Position numbers and translations under genes: made by a program. The notes beneath the pieces were generated by a model. That model saw only the letters and a program-made list of their open reading frames with translations, was not told where the DNA came from and ran no database searches. 53,808 nt of DNA from Oscillospiraceae bacterium (GTDB lineage Bacteria > Bacillota > Clostridia > Oscillospirales > Oscillospiraceae), in NCBI GenBank assembly GCA_015067765.1, contig SVLV01000009.1, forward strand, positions 1-53,808, given 5' to 3'. How positions within the stretch are numbered: the first letter of the stretch is position 1; every line of letters starts with the position of its first letter. This document shows positions 6,451-15,219 of the stretch, piece by piece.

Positions 6451-7767
6451 ATGAATCAAAAACCTGCTACCAAACCCATTGCCCTGCTGCCCATCGGCGT
6501 TTTTCTGGTGCTGTATCTGGGCTTGGGTATCGTATTTGAATATGTGCTGAAAATCGAGATGGGCTTTTACAAGATCCCCATCGTCGTAGCCTTCCTGGCC
6601 TCCCTGCTGGTGGCCTGCCTGCAGAACAAGGCGGTCTCCTTTGAGGAGAAACTGGATCTGATGGCCAAGGGCGTAGGCGACAAAAACATCATGACCATGA
6701 TCCTGATCTTTTTGGTGGCCGGTCTGTTTGTCGGTGTCACCGGCCGCTCCAGCGCTGAGGCTGCCGCCTATTTCCTGCTGTCCATTGCACCGGCGCAGAT
6801 GGCCGTAGCTGTCCTGTTTGTGGTATCCTGCTTCATCTCAGTTGCCATGGGCACCAGCGTGGGCACCATCACTCTCATTACCCCCATTGCTGCAGCAGTT
6901 GCCGACACCTCCGGTTTTTCTCTGCCTCTGGTGATCGCTTCGGTCATTGGCGGTGCTATGTTTGGCGACAATCTGTCCTTCATTTCCGACACCACTATTG
7001 CTGCCTGCAGCACCCAGGGCTGCGAAATGAAGGATAAGTTCCGGGCCAACTTCAAGATCGCCCTGCCTGCTGCGCTGGCTACGCTGGTGCTGATCCTGGT
7101 GCTCTCCATGCAGCAGGATGTCACCGCCGGCAATTATCAGGTGGATAACCTGCTTCTGCTGATCCCCTATCTGCTGGTGCTGGTGGGCGGCATTATCGGC
7201 CTGAATGTGTTTGTTGTGCTTCTGGTTGGTATTCTCTCCGGTGCAGTCATTTCTCTGGCCACCGGCCAGATGACCGCCATGGATCTGCTGGCCGGCATGG
7301 GTGCCGGCGTAAACGGTATGTTTGAGACCATTCTGGTCACCATTCTGGTGTCCGCTCTGTGCGGTCTGATCCGCGCCTACGGCGGTTTTGAGGCACTTCT
7401 GTCTGCCATCCGCCGTCTGTTCCGCGGCAAGCAGGGCGGCCAGCTGGGCATCGGCCTGTTGGTGGGCCTGATGGATATCGCTACCGCCAACAACACGGTA
7501 GCCATTGTTATGGCCGGTCCCATCGCCAAGGAGGTCAGTGAGGAATATGGCATCACCGCCAAGAACTCCGCCTCTCTGTTGGACACTTTCTCCTGCATCT
7601 TCCAGGGCATCATCCCCTATGGTGCTCAAATGCTGGTGGCCATCTCCACCTGCTCCACGCTGGGCTTTACGGTCTCCTCTTTTGAGGTGATCCCCTTGCT
7701 GTTCTATCCCTTCCTGCTGGCACTTTCCAGTCTGCTGTTTATTGCTTTTGACAAGAAAAACGCCTGA
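6451..7767 (+). CDS. NhaC-family antiporter-type transporter in the cys operon
   Basis: This 438-residue protein has about eleven hydrophobic segments and the NhaC-type repeat features, including MGTSVGTITLITPIA near residue 130, FGDNLSFISDTTIAA, and a second-half ATANNTVAIVMAGPIA segment. NhaC proteins are usually named Na+/H+ antiporters, but the family also contains amino-acid carriers; MetT-like members move methionine. Placement 15 bp after cysE, behind a Cys leader, points to uptake of cysteine, cystine or a related sulfur compound. That is inference from context. AAGGAG lies 11 nt before the ATG. Confidence 0.82.
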   Translation: MNQKPATKPIALLPIGVFLVLYLGLGIVFEYVLKIEMGFYKIPIVVAFLASLLVACLQNKAVSFEEKLDLMAKGVGDKNIMTMILIFLVAGLFVGVTGRSSAEAAAYFLLSIAPAQMAVAVLFVVSCFISVAMGTSVGTITLITPIAAAVADTSGFSLPLVIASVIGGAMFGDNLSFISDTTIAACSTQGCEMKDKFRANFKIALPAALATLVLILVLSMQQDVTAGNYQVDNLLLLIPYLLVLVGGIIGLNVFVVLLVGILSGAVISLATGQMTAMDLLAGMGAGVNGMFETILVTILVSALCGLIRAYGGFEALLSAIRRLFRGKQGGQLGIGLLVGLMDIATANNTVAIVMAGPIAKEVSEEYGITAKNSASLLDTFSCIFQGIIPYGAQMLVAISTCSTLGFTVSSFEVIPLLFYPFLLALSSLLFIAFDKKNA

Positions 7768-7775
7768 TAAAAAAA

Positions 7776-7810
7776 GGATGCCCGACCAACTCGGTCGGGC
7801 ATCCTTTTTT
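7776..7810. terminator. bidirectional terminator between cys operon and argS
   Basis: GGATGCCCGACC (7776-7787) and GGTCGGGCATCC (7793-7804) form a 12-bp stem flanked by an A-run and a T-run, extending the pairing and serving both strands. Confidence 0.95.
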
Positions 7811-7835
7811 ATCATTTGATCTCCGGAATCTTTGC

Positions 7836-9578
7836 TTACATCTTCTCCGGAGCGCGGCAGCCGATCAGGGCCATACCGCCGGCCAGCACGGCGCGGGTGG
7901 TATCGGCCAGCTTCAAACGGGCACAGAGGACGGACTCCTCCTCACCCTTGATGCGGCAGGCGCTGTAGAACTTGTGGAATGCGGCAGCCAGATCAATGAG
8001 ATAACGGTTGATGTGGCTGGGATCATAGTTCTGGGCGGCCAGGCGAACGGCCTCACAGTACACGGCCAGCTGCTTGATCAGGGCCAGTTCCGCATCGTCG
8101 GTCAGCAGTGCAAAGTCCACATCAGCAGCTGCGGGCACAGCATGTCCCTCAGCAGCCAGTGCCTTCAGCAGAGTGCAGATACGGGCATGGGCATACTGGA
8201 CATAGTAGACGGGATTCTCGCTATCCTCCCGGACGGCCAGACCCAGGTCAAACTCCATCTGGGTCTCAGGCTTGGCATTGAAGAAGTAGCGGCAGGCATC
8301 CACCGGCACCATATCCAGCAGATCGGTGAGGCTGACGGCCTTGCCGGTACGCTTGGACATACGCACCACTTCGCCGTTCTCCACCAGCTTCACCAGCTGC
8401 ATCAGCACGATATCCAGGCGGTTCTCCCCGTCCAGACCCATGGCATCCATGGCGCCCTTCAGACGGGCCACATGGCCGTGGTGGTCGGCGCCCCAGATGT
8501 TGATGACTTTATCGAAGCCGCGGACGGCGAACTTATTGCGGTGGTAAGCGATGTCCGCAGCAAAGTAGGTGTAGAATCCGTTGGCGCGGCGCAGCACATC
8601 GTCCTTCAAATCCAGCTTCTCAATATCCTCTTCCTTCTTACCGGCCTTACGCAGGTTCTCCCGCAGGATCTCAGCCGTCTTCAGCCACAGGGCACCGTCC
8701 TTTTCATAGGTCCAGCCCTTTTCGGTCAGTGCCTGAACAGAGTCTGCCACATAGCCGCTGTTATGCAGGCTGGACTCAAAGAACCACTCATCATACTGGA
8801 TGCCGTAGCGGGCCAGATCGGACTTCATCTTGGGGATATTGTGCTCCAGACCGAACTGAGCCAGCGCATCGTGGCGAGCCTGCTCATCGGCATTGACATA
8901 GGCCTCACCGTGGATCTCATAGAACTTCTTGGCCAGTTCACGGATATCATCACCCTGATAGCCATCCTCCGGGAAGGCAACGGCCTCCTCACCGTGGATG
9001 ATCTGCAGATAGCGGGCCTCCAGACTCTTTGCAAACTTCTCGATCTGGTTGCCTGCATCGTTGACATAGAACTCACGCCACACCTCGGCACCGGACTTTT
9101 GCAGCACGGAGGCCAGCGTATCACCCAGCACGCCGCCGCGGGCATTGCCCATATGCATGGGACCGGTGGGATTGGCGGAGACGAACTCCACCATATACTT
9201 CTTGCCGGCCAGCATCTCGTTGCTGCCGTATGCCTCACCTTCAGCCTCCACACAGGTGACGGTATCGGCAAACCACTTGCTGCCCAGGCGGAAATTCAGG
9301 AAACCGGGGCCTGCGATCTCCACGGAGGTGAAGTAGGAACCCTCCAGTTCCATGCGTTCACACAACAGCTGTGCCACCTCGCGGGGATTCTTCCGCAGCG
9401 CCTTGGCGGCAGCCAGGCAGAAGGTAGTGGTATAGTCACCGTTGGAGGTATCCTTGGGGATCTCCACAGAGGGCTTGACGGCAACTTCCTCCGGCAGCAA
9501 ACCCTCGGCAGCAGCTTTCTGATAGGCCTGCAGGGTCAGGCTCAGCACCTGATCTTTGGCATTCTGAATCATATTCAT
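7836..9578 (-). CDS. argS: arginyl-tRNA synthetase
   Basis: This class I synthetase of 580 residues charges tRNA-Arg. It has the Arg-specific N-terminal domain (first ~110 residues), the HIGH-type signature SANPTGPMHMGNARGG, the KMSKS counterpart VVRMSKRTGKAV, and a C-terminal DALR anticodon domain ending in CRAPEKM. The ATG at 9578 is preceded by AAGGAGAG 7 nt upstream; the frame extends back to a GTG at 9599, but that lies before the ribosome site. It is the last gene of murI-DUF1934-argS, 17 bp after its neighbour. No T-box is visible in the short leader. Confidence 0.96.
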   Translation of the reverse strand: MNMIQNAKDQVLSLTLQAYQKAAAEGLLPEEVAVKPSVEIPKDTSNGDYTTTFCLAAAKALRKNPREVAQLLCERMELEGSYFTSVEIAGPGFLNFRLGSKWFADTVTCVEAEGEAYGSNEMLAGKKYMVEFVSANPTGPMHMGNARGGVLGDTLASVLQKSGAEVWREFYVNDAGNQIEKFAKSLEARYLQIIHGEEAVAFPEDGYQGDDIRELAKKFYEIHGEAYVNADEQARHDALAQFGLEHNIPKMKSDLARYGIQYDEWFFESSLHNSGYVADSVQALTEKGWTYEKDGALWLKTAEILRENLRKAGKKEEDIEKLDLKDDVLRRANGFYTYFAADIAYHRNKFAVRGFDKVINIWGADHHGHVARLKGAMDAMGLDGENRLDIVLMQLVKLVENGEVVRMSKRTGKAVSLTDLLDMVPVDACRYFFNAKPETQMEFDLGLAVREDSENPVYYVQYAHARICTLLKALAAEGHAVPAAADVDFALLTDDAELALIKQLAVYCEAVRLAAQNYDPSHINRYLIDLAAAFHKFYSACRIKGEEESVLCARLKLADTTRAVLAGGMALIGCRAPEKM

Positions 9579-9595
9579 GGCAATTCTCTCCTTGT

Positions 9596-10033
9596 TCACT
9601 CTTCGTTACTGCTCGTCAGCAGTATGGTTACAGACAGACCGGAAACCGGTTGGCCATCTGTCAGCAGCATATATTCCAGCTGGATATTTCCCTCACTGGG
9701 GTCGTCCAGTTTCCACTGCACCTGCCTGGTTTGTACCTGCAGCAGCAGTTCTCCCACATCGGTACGCATCCGGATCCCGGTCTGCTGGGTGGGATCCAGC
9801 AGCAGGCCGTAGCCGGCCTCACCGTTTTTGATCAGCGCCCGGCCGCTCTCTTCCTCTACGCGCACCTCAGATCGGACTCCGTTGCGATGGTCCGTATCTT
9901 CCACGGCCCGGTAAAACAGTTCCCAACCGTAATCGGTGCGTTCCAATGCGCCGAATCCGGTGAAGTGCAGTTCCTCCTCACCGCCGCGGAACATGCTCCG
10001 GCTGGTTACTTTAACTTTTACATTCCCCTCCAT
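9596..10033 (-). CDS. DUF1934 (YwiB-like) beta-barrel protein
   Basis: The 145-residue protein is predicted almost all beta strand, with the pattern of DUF1934/YwiB: a start such as VKVKVTSRSMFRGGEEE, a central YLLY-like stretch replaced by GWELFYRAVED, and a final LEYMLL...SVTILL strand. In Firmicutes this family, of calycin-like fold and unknown function, is very often placed directly before argS, as here. The ATG at 10033 has GAGAGG 9 nt upstream; the overlapping TTG at 10039 has the same site only 3 nt away. The gap to murI is 2 bp. Confidence 0.8.
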   Translation of the reverse strand: MEGNVKVKVTSRSMFRGGEEELHFTGFGALERTDYGWELFYRAVEDTDHRNGVRSEVRVEEESGRALIKNGEAGYGLLLDPTQQTGIRMRTDVGELLLQVQTRQVQWKLDDPSEGNIQLEYMLLTDGQPVSGLSVTILLTSSNEE

Positions 10034-10035
10034 GC

Positions 10036-10842
10036 TCAATACCTCTCAATATCCAGCTGCAGGGCATGGCAGGGCTCGCCCAGAATTCGTTCCGCAAGTG
10101 CAGCGAAGGGTTCCGGCTGCCCACTGGCATACAGCTGCAGACTGCCCGGCCCTTTCGGTGCCAGCATATCCCGCTGCTGCAGCATCTGCATTAGATGTCC
10201 GGCTGCCTCTGCACCGCTGTCCACCAGCGTCACCTCTGGGCCGAGGATCGCCCGGATCGCCTCTGACAGCAGCGGATAGTGGGTACAGCCCAACAGTAAG
10301 GTATCCACCTGATCCCGCTGCATGGGTTCCAGATACTCCCGCAGAGCTTCCATGGTTTCCACATCATCGGTGCTGCAGCGGCCACTCTCCACCAGCGGCA
10401 CCAGCTTGGGGCAGGCCTGCGCAGTTACCTGCTGCACATTGCCGCAAGCCTCTATCGTGCGCTGATAAACGCCGCTGTTAATCGATGCCTGCGTGGCGAT
10501 CACACCAACTTTTCCGCTGCGGGTCACCTCGATACTGCGCCGGCAGGCAGGATCCATAACGCCCACCATGGGCAGATCGGACTCCTCCTGCAGCCGGGGC
10601 AGGCAGGTGGTACTGATGGTACCACAGGCAGCCACCACCGCCTTTACCTGATGGCTCTGCATAAAGGAAAGCACCTGACGGGCATAGCCCAACAGGGTCT
10701 CCCGATCACGGCCGCCATAGGGCACACGGGCAGTATCTCCAAAATAGAGGATGTGTTCAGAGGGCAGAATCTTCTGTAGCTGGCGCACAACGGTTAATCC
10801 GCCCACGCCGGAATCAAATACACCAATCGGTCTGGGATCCAT
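10036..10842 (-). CDS. murI: glutamate racemase
   Basis: The 268-residue enzyme makes D-glutamate for peptidoglycan. The N-terminal GVFDSGVGGLTV and the second catalytic site LGCTHYPLL are canonical. The first catalytic cysteine sits in VAACGTIST, where Gly replaces the usual Asn of the CNT motif; I believe this variant is common in Clostridia. ATG 10842 has AAGGAGGG 5 nt upstream; a GTG two codons earlier abuts that site. First gene of an operon ending with argS. Confidence 0.94.
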   Translation of the reverse strand: MDPRPIGVFDSGVGGLTVVRQLQKILPSEHILYFGDTARVPYGGRDRETLLGYARQVLSFMQSHQVKAVVAACGTISTTCLPRLQEESDLPMVGVMDPACRRSIEVTRSGKVGVIATQASINSGVYQRTIEACGNVQQVTAQACPKLVPLVESGRCSTDDVETMEALREYLEPMQRDQVDTLLLGCTHYPLLSEAIRAILGPEVTLVDSGAEAAGHLMQMLQQRDMLAPKGPGSLQLYASGQPEPFAALAERILGEPCHALQLDIERY

Positions 10843-10876
10843 AGACACCCTCCTTCATCACATACTAAATCAATTT

Positions 10877-10905
10877 ATTATACTATGGAAGAGCTCTCTT
10901 CACAA
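10877..10905 (-). promoter_or_regulatory. promoter of the murI-DUF1934-argS operon
   Basis: On the minus strand TTGTGA (10905-10900), 17 bp, TATAAT (10882-10877). Confidence 0.65.
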
Positions 10906-10959
10906 GCCAAAAATTGGTGCTTTTCCCCTGTTTTTTCAGTAGTATTTTTGATGGGCCTC

Positions 10960-10968
10960 TGCTATACT
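10960..10968 (+). promoter_or_regulatory. extended -10 promoter of the 136-residue hypothetical gene
   Basis: TGCTATACT is an extended -10 element about 34 bp before the ATG. No good -35 box is seen, which fits an extended -10 promoter. Confidence 0.5.
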
Positions 10969-11001
10969 GTCCTTACCAAGAAATTCTCCGGAGGTGAAGC
11001 C

Positions 11002-11412
11002 ATGGAGATCAAACTGACAGAAAAACAGTTCCGGCGTCTGCTGGATCTGGTCTATATCGGAAACTGGATTCTTAACTCCACTCGCGGGGATGACCGCATC
11101 CGGGAATATGACGAGGTGGAGAGTCTGATCTTCTCTCACTGTCTGACCCACGGCATGGTCCCTCTCACAGAGCTGTATGAGGGAGAGCTGATCCCCTCCC
11201 GCGCCTTTGCCGAGGGCGGCATTCAGGAAGCCATCATGGCCTACGAGGACAATATTTTCTTCGAGATCCTGGCTCAGGAACTGGCTCTGCGGGATATGGG
11301 AGACCCCATCATCACCCCGGAAAATCACGAGGATGTGATGGAGCGGATGAATACTTATCTGGGCGAATTTGCCCAGTACGGCACCGATCATGTCACTGTG
11401 GACATGGACTAA
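11002..11412 (+). CDS. conserved hypothetical protein, 136 residues
   Basis: I do not recognise a named family. The protein is soluble, acidic and mostly helical: a basic N-terminal strand-helix (EIKLTEKQFRRLLDLVYIGNWILNS), then an acidic middle and a late helix (NHEDVMERMNTYL), ending VDMD. There is no signal peptide, membrane segment or metal motif. GGAGGTG precedes the ATG by 5 nt; upstream in-frame ATGs lie before the promoter. It stands alone between divergent murI and a bidirectional terminator. Confidence 0.8.
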   Translation: MEIKLTEKQFRRLLDLVYIGNWILNSTRGDDRIREYDEVESLIFSHCLTHGMVPLTELYEGELIPSRAFAEGGIQEAIMAYEDNIFFEILAQELALRDMGDPIITPENHEDVMERMNTYLGEFAQYGTDHVTVDMD

Positions 11413-11430
11413 TGAAATCTATCCATAAAA

Positions 11431-11460
11431 AACCTCCGGAACAATGTTCCGGAGGTTTTT
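11431..11460. terminator. bidirectional terminator
   Basis: AACCTCCGGAAC (11431-11442), loop AAT, GTTCCGGAGGTT (11446-11457), with A- and T-runs on the two sides; ends both the 136-residue gene and the convergent transporter gene. Confidence 0.93.
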
Positions 11461-11480
11461 CGTATGCAGAGAAACTTCGC

Positions 11481-12587
11481 TTACTGCTTGTTTTCCTTGT
11501 CGGCTTTGATGATCTTGTAGACACCCAGAGTCATCATGGGAGCCACATAGACGATCAGGAAGCCCCAGCAGATGGTGCCATAACCCTCGGCGATCAGGCC
11601 GGTCAGACCGAAGGTGGAGACGCCCACGCCAATCAGGGTGCTGACCACGGCAACGGTGGGACGAACCCACTTGGGCACCACACCGCCCTTGGCAGCAACC
11701 GTCAGCTCAATACGGTCGTCCACAGCCTTGATAAAGCCGGTACCGGTCTCGATGAGGGTGCCGAACAGCACGATCTCGAAGGCCCAGTACAGCCAGGGCA
11801 TATTCAGCTGGTGGAACACTTCGGTAACAGGAACCTCGGCAGTGATGCTGGCGGGTACACCAAACAGGACGATCAGCAGCAGCACAGCGGGGATAATACC
11901 AATGGCGCCGGCCAGCAGACCGGAGGTCACAGCTTCCTTGCGGGTCTCGCACTCGCGGACGGTGTACAGGCAGGCGGGAACGATACCCAGGTTATAGAAG
12001 GCATACTGAGCGCCACTCATAACCCAGCTGCCGCCGGAGACTTCACTGTTGGCCCACTCGCTGCCGATGGTACTGCCGAACTTGACGAATACAATAACCA
12101 TGAACACAATATACACGGCATACAGCACATAGGACCAGAAGGACAGCACGTTCTCGATGGTCTTGGTGCCCTTGATGATCAGCAGGATGATGCCCACGGA
12201 CAGCAGGATGATGCCAAACCACTGGCTGATGCCCAGCAGATCGGACACCATGGAACCGGCAGTCGCATTCACCACGCCCAGCACGATCAGCAGCAGCACG
12301 ATGTAGCAAACCTCATACAGGACGCCGGCCTTACCCAGCACCTTACCCATCATGCTCTTGTAGTCATAGGTCTTGAACATGCGGCTGAACTCGAAGGTAA
12401 CAGCGCACAGCACGGACCAGATCACCAGGGTGACCAGCATGCCCAGCATGCCGCCCACGAAGCCCTGCGTACCGAAGTACTGAGCGATCTCAGCGCCGGT
12501 ACCGTAACCGCCGCCGATGACCACGGACTGGAAGATGAATCCGGGGACCAGATACCGCATCCAGCTCTTCTTTTTCTTAGTTTCCAT
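11481..12587 (-). CDS. YkvI-family membrane transporter (APC-like superfamily)
   Basis: The 368-residue protein has about ten membrane helices. The first (residues 9-35) carries the broken-helix glycine run GGGYGTGAEIAQYFG typical of LeuT/APC-fold transporters, and the whole resembles the YkvI family of uncharacterised membrane proteins. It has no large soluble domain. AAGGAG lies 8 nt before the ATG. It is 77 bp downstream of a class III aminotransferase in the same direction with no terminator between (only a 6-bp GCTGCC hairpin), so the pair is probably co-transcribed. The likely cargo is the amine or amino acid that the aminotransferase uses. Confidence 0.75.
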   Translation of the reverse strand: METKKKKSWMRYLVPGFIFQSVVIGGGYGTGAEIAQYFGTQGFVGGMLGMLVTLVIWSVLCAVTFEFSRMFKTYDYKSMMGKVLGKAGVLYEVCYIVLLLIVLGVVNATAGSMVSDLLGISQWFGIILLSVGIILLIIKGTKTIENVLSFWSYVLYAVYIVFMVIVFVKFGSTIGSEWANSEVSGGSWVMSGAQYAFYNLGIVPACLYTVRECETRKEAVTSGLLAGAIGIIPAVLLLIVLFGVPASITAEVPVTEVFHQLNMPWLYWAFEIVLFGTLIETGTGFIKAVDDRIELTVAAKGGVVPKWVRPTVAVVSTLIGVGVSTFGLTGLIAEGYGTICWGFLIVYVAPMMTLGVYKIIKADKENKQ

Positions 12588-12664
12588 TTTCTCGACTCCT
12601 TTTTCTCGGAACTATTACTTACAGCTGCCGGACAGGCAGCAGTATGCACAAAATTGGGTTCGGC

Positions 12665-14005
12665 TTACCAACCGGCCTGATACTGCAGCACATCATCGCT
12701 GATGCGGCCGGCCTTGAAATCATCCATGGCCTGGCTGATGATGGCAAAGCCCTTGCGGATCTCCTCTGCTTCAATGATCAGCGGAGGCTGGATGCGCAGG
12801 ATATGGCCGGCCAGAGAGATGACGATCAGACCCAGCTCATAGCAGCGGAACAGGATCTTGAAGGTGGCGACGCCGTCCTCCTCCTGCTTGCCGTCCTCCA
12901 GGGTGCGGCAAATGCCGATACCCATGGACATGCCCAGGCTGCGGACAAAGTGCACCAGCTCGGGATGCTTGGCCTGCAGCTTGGCGGCCTCCTCCTCCAG
13001 CAGGGCAGTATTCCGGGCCAGAATGGACTGGAACTCCTCGCTCTTATAGTAATCAAAAGCGGCAATGCCGGCTGCGCAGGCGATGGAGTTGCCGCCCAGC
13101 GTAAACAGATGTGCCGGGGCGGGCAGAGAATCCATGATCTCACTGCGGGCCATGAACGCACCCAGAGACAGGCTGGCGCCAACGGACTTACCCATAATGA
13201 TGCCATCGGGAATGATGTCGTAATTCTCAATGGAGAACCACTTGCCGGCACGCCAGAAACCCTGCTGCACTTCCTCGCTGATAAACAGGATGCCGTTCTT
13301 CTTGCACAGCTCGTAGAGCTTCTTCATGAAGATGGGGTGTGCGGGCAAAATGCCGCCGTCACCCTGCACGGGCTCGATGATCACGGCAGCCACTTCATCA
13401 GCAGGCATCCAGGTGGCAAAAGCGCGCTCCATCTCCTCCAGGCAGCGCTCCTCGCAATAGGCATCGCTGACATCGGTACCGAAGAAGGGGAAGTGATACA
13501 CTTCCGGCAGGAAGGGGCCCATCTTCTGGCGCATACGGGTGGTGCAGCTGGTCATGGTGCAGGAACCGTAGGTGTTGCCGTGGTAGCCGTTGATAAAGGT
13601 GATAATCTTCTGCCGGCCGGTATAGGCGCGGGCAAACTTCACTGCGGCGTCATTGGCATCGGAACCGCAGTTGCCAAAAGCCACCTTGGCCGGCACGCCG
13701 CCGGGATAGATGGACACCAGACGCTCAGCGTAAGCAGTCGTCATCTCATTATAGCAGTAGGCCGCAGTATACTGCGTAAACTTATGGGCCTGCTCTTCAA
13801 TGGCCTTGGTCACCACCGGATGGCAGCTGCCCAGGTTCAGGGAAGAAGCGCTGGACAGGAAATCAATATAGGTGTTGCCGTCCAGATCCGTGATCTGGGC
13901 GCCCTGGCAGCGATCCACCACCAAGGGGAAATAGGACAGATGCTGGCAGGGGGCAACGACTTTTTTATCCCGCTCCACCAGACTCTTGCATTTTTCAATG
14001 CTCAT
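12665..14005 (-). CDS. class III PLP aminotransferase (GabT/ornithine-type)
   Basis: The 446-residue protein is a class III (omega) aminotransferase. Visible marks: cofactor-binding NCGSDANDAAVKFAR, INGYHGNTYGS, the Asp-type region VAAVIIEPVQGDGG, ISEEVQQGFWR, and the PLP lysine in IIMGKSVGASLSLGAF. The ISEEVQ motif replaces the usual (F/I)DEVQ spacing. Substrates in this group include GABA, ornithine, lysine, putrescine and 5-aminovalerate; sequence alone does not choose. ATG 14005 has GAGGAGG 6 nt upstream; the frame begins 15 bp earlier without a site. A transporter gene follows, and a long AT-rich regulatory region precedes. Confidence 0.85.
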   Translation of the reverse strand: MSIEKCKSLVERDKKVVAPCQHLSYFPLVVDRCQGAQITDLDGNTYIDFLSSASSLNLGSCHPVVTKAIEEQAHKFTQYTAAYCYNEMTTAYAERLVSIYPGGVPAKVAFGNCGSDANDAAVKFARAYTGRQKIITFINGYHGNTYGSCTMTSCTTRMRQKMGPFLPEVYHFPFFGTDVSDAYCEERCLEEMERAFATWMPADEVAAVIIEPVQGDGGILPAHPIFMKKLYELCKKNGILFISEEVQQGFWRAGKWFSIENYDIIPDGIIMGKSVGASLSLGAFMARSEIMDSLPAPAHLFTLGGNSIACAAGIAAFDYYKSEEFQSILARNTALLEEEAAKLQAKHPELVHFVRSLGMSMGIGICRTLEDGKQEEDGVATFKILFRCYELGLIVISLAGHILRIQPPLIIEAEEIRKGFAIISQAMDDFKAGRISDDVLQYQAGW

Positions 14006-14101
14006 AGACAGCCTCCTCATTCCGTTTCATAATTGGAAACTTTTTCTTGTCAATTCGTCCAAAAACAGGGAAATCAGGCAGGAAATTGAAACGGATATTT
14101 T

Positions 14102-14130
14102 ATATTAGCACTCTGCCGCTTTCCTGTCAA
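14102..14130 (-). promoter_or_regulatory. promoter of the aminotransferase-transporter pair
   Basis: On the minus strand TTGACA (14130-14125), 17 bp, TAATAT (14107-14102) with an extended TGC before the -10. The leader to the ATG is about 90 nt. Confidence 0.65.
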
Positions 14131-14313
14131 TGTGGATTTGCAATTCCGTCTATTTAGACGAAAATATTTCAATATTTTTTTGTGTTTTCGAGCACTTAGG
14201 CAATTTTGCCTCACCAGAAGCTTCAATATTTTTCTTTTAAGGAAACTTTTCTCATTTGCCGCCAAGTATTGTATCCGTCCGTTCGCTGCAGGCAAGCTCC
14301 CCGGAATTCCCCC

Positions 14314-14342
14314 TTGCCACTCAAACTGCATCATGATACAAT
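14314..14342 (+). promoter_or_regulatory. promoter of thyA-folA
   Basis: TTGCCA (14314-14319), 17 bp, TACAAT (14337-14342). A second -10-like TATAAT sits at 14344-14349 without a matching -35. Confidence 0.6.
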
Positions 14343-14376
14343 ATATAATACATTTACGATACGGGAGGGATATGCC

Positions 14377-15207
14377 GTGAGCTATGCCGATAGAATTTTT
14401 AAGGAAAACTGCCGCCAAATTCTGACCCAGGGTGTCTGGGACACGGATCAGCAGGTGCGCCCCCACTGGGAGGACGGCACTCCCGCCCACACGGTCAAAA
14501 AGTTCGGCATTGTCAACCGTTACAATCTGCAGGAGGAGTTCCCGATCCTCACCATCCGCCGCACCTACTTCAAGACTTCGATTGATGAGCTGCTGTGGAT
14601 CTGGCAGAAAAAGTCCAACAACATCAAAGATCTGCGGGGCCACATCTGGGACAGCTGGGCAGACGAGACCGGTTCCATCGGCAAGGCCTACGGCTATCAG
14701 CTGGGCATCAAGCACCATTATCCCGAGGGAGACATGGATCAGGTGGACCGGGTCATTTACGACCTGAAGCACAATCCCGCCAGCCGCCGGATCCTGACCA
14801 ATATCTACAACTTCCAGGATCTGCACGAGATGGGCCTGTATCCCTGCGCCTATTCCATGACCTTCAATGTATCCGGCAACACGCTCAATGCCATCCTCAA
14901 CCAGCGCAGTCAGGATATGCTGGCCGCCAACAACTGGAATGTGGTGCAGTACAGTGTGCTGGTGCACATGATGGCTCAGGTAGCCGGGCTGCAGGCAGGC
15001 GAGCTGATCCATGTGATCTCGGATGCCCACATCTATGACCGCCATGTTCCCATCATCGAGAAGATGCTGGAGCAGGAGGAGCGTCCCGCCCCCCGCTTTG
15101 TTATGGATCCCTCCGTCACCGATTTTTATCAGTTCACTCGGGACAGTTTCTCTTTGGAGGGATATGATCCTCAGCCTTTTGAGGATACCATTCCGGTGGC
15201 TATCTAA
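14377..15207 (+). CDS. thyA: thymidylate synthase
   Basis: The 276-residue enzyme methylates dUMP to dTMP with methylenetetrahydrofolate, producing dihydrofolate. It is a divergent ThyA. The catalytic Cys is in LYPCAYSMTFNV rather than the usual PPCHxxxQF, the nucleotide loop reads NQRSQDMLAANNW, and the C-terminus is DTIPVAI. The GTG start at 14377 is chosen because GGGAGGGA lies 7 nt upstream; the frame is open further upstream but non-coding in look. folA follows 12 bp later, so the dihydrofolate made here is recycled by its operon partner. Confidence 0.92.
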   Translation: MSYADRIFKENCRQILTQGVWDTDQQVRPHWEDGTPAHTVKKFGIVNRYNLQEEFPILTIRRTYFKTSIDELLWIWQKKSNNIKDLRGHIWDSWADETGSIGKAYGYQLGIKHHYPEGDMDQVDRVIYDLKHNPASRRILTNIYNFQDLHEMGLYPCAYSMTFNVSGNTLNAILNQRSQDMLAANNWNVVQYSVLVHMMAQVAGLQAGELIHVISDAHIYDRHVPIIEKMLEQEERPAPRFVMDPSVTDFYQFTRDSFSLEGYDPQPFEDTIPVAI

Positions 15208-15219
15208 GGAGTAGACAGT

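Larger units (their letters stand above)
14006..14376. other. AT-rich divergent control region, no gene
   Basis: These 371 bp between the aminotransferase and thyA hold no convincing gene and are much more AT-rich than the surroundings. They contain two promoters (listed separately), a direct repeat TTCAATATTTTT at 14168-14179 and 14222-14233, and two small dyads: CGTCTATTTAGACG at 14147-14160 and AGGCAA-TT-TTGCCT at 14198-14211. These look like sites for a regulator of the aminotransferase-transporter pair, though none matches an operator I can name. Confidence 0.5.

Noticed and set aside
7974-9812. A 612-codon open frame on the plus strand
   Set aside because: Antisense shadow of argS, with no ribosome site and His/Leu/Gly-rich translation.
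12588-12664. A terminator between the aminotransferase and transporter genes
   Set aside because: Only a 6-bp GCTGCC/GGCAGC hairpin with no T-run is present; co-transcription seems more likely.
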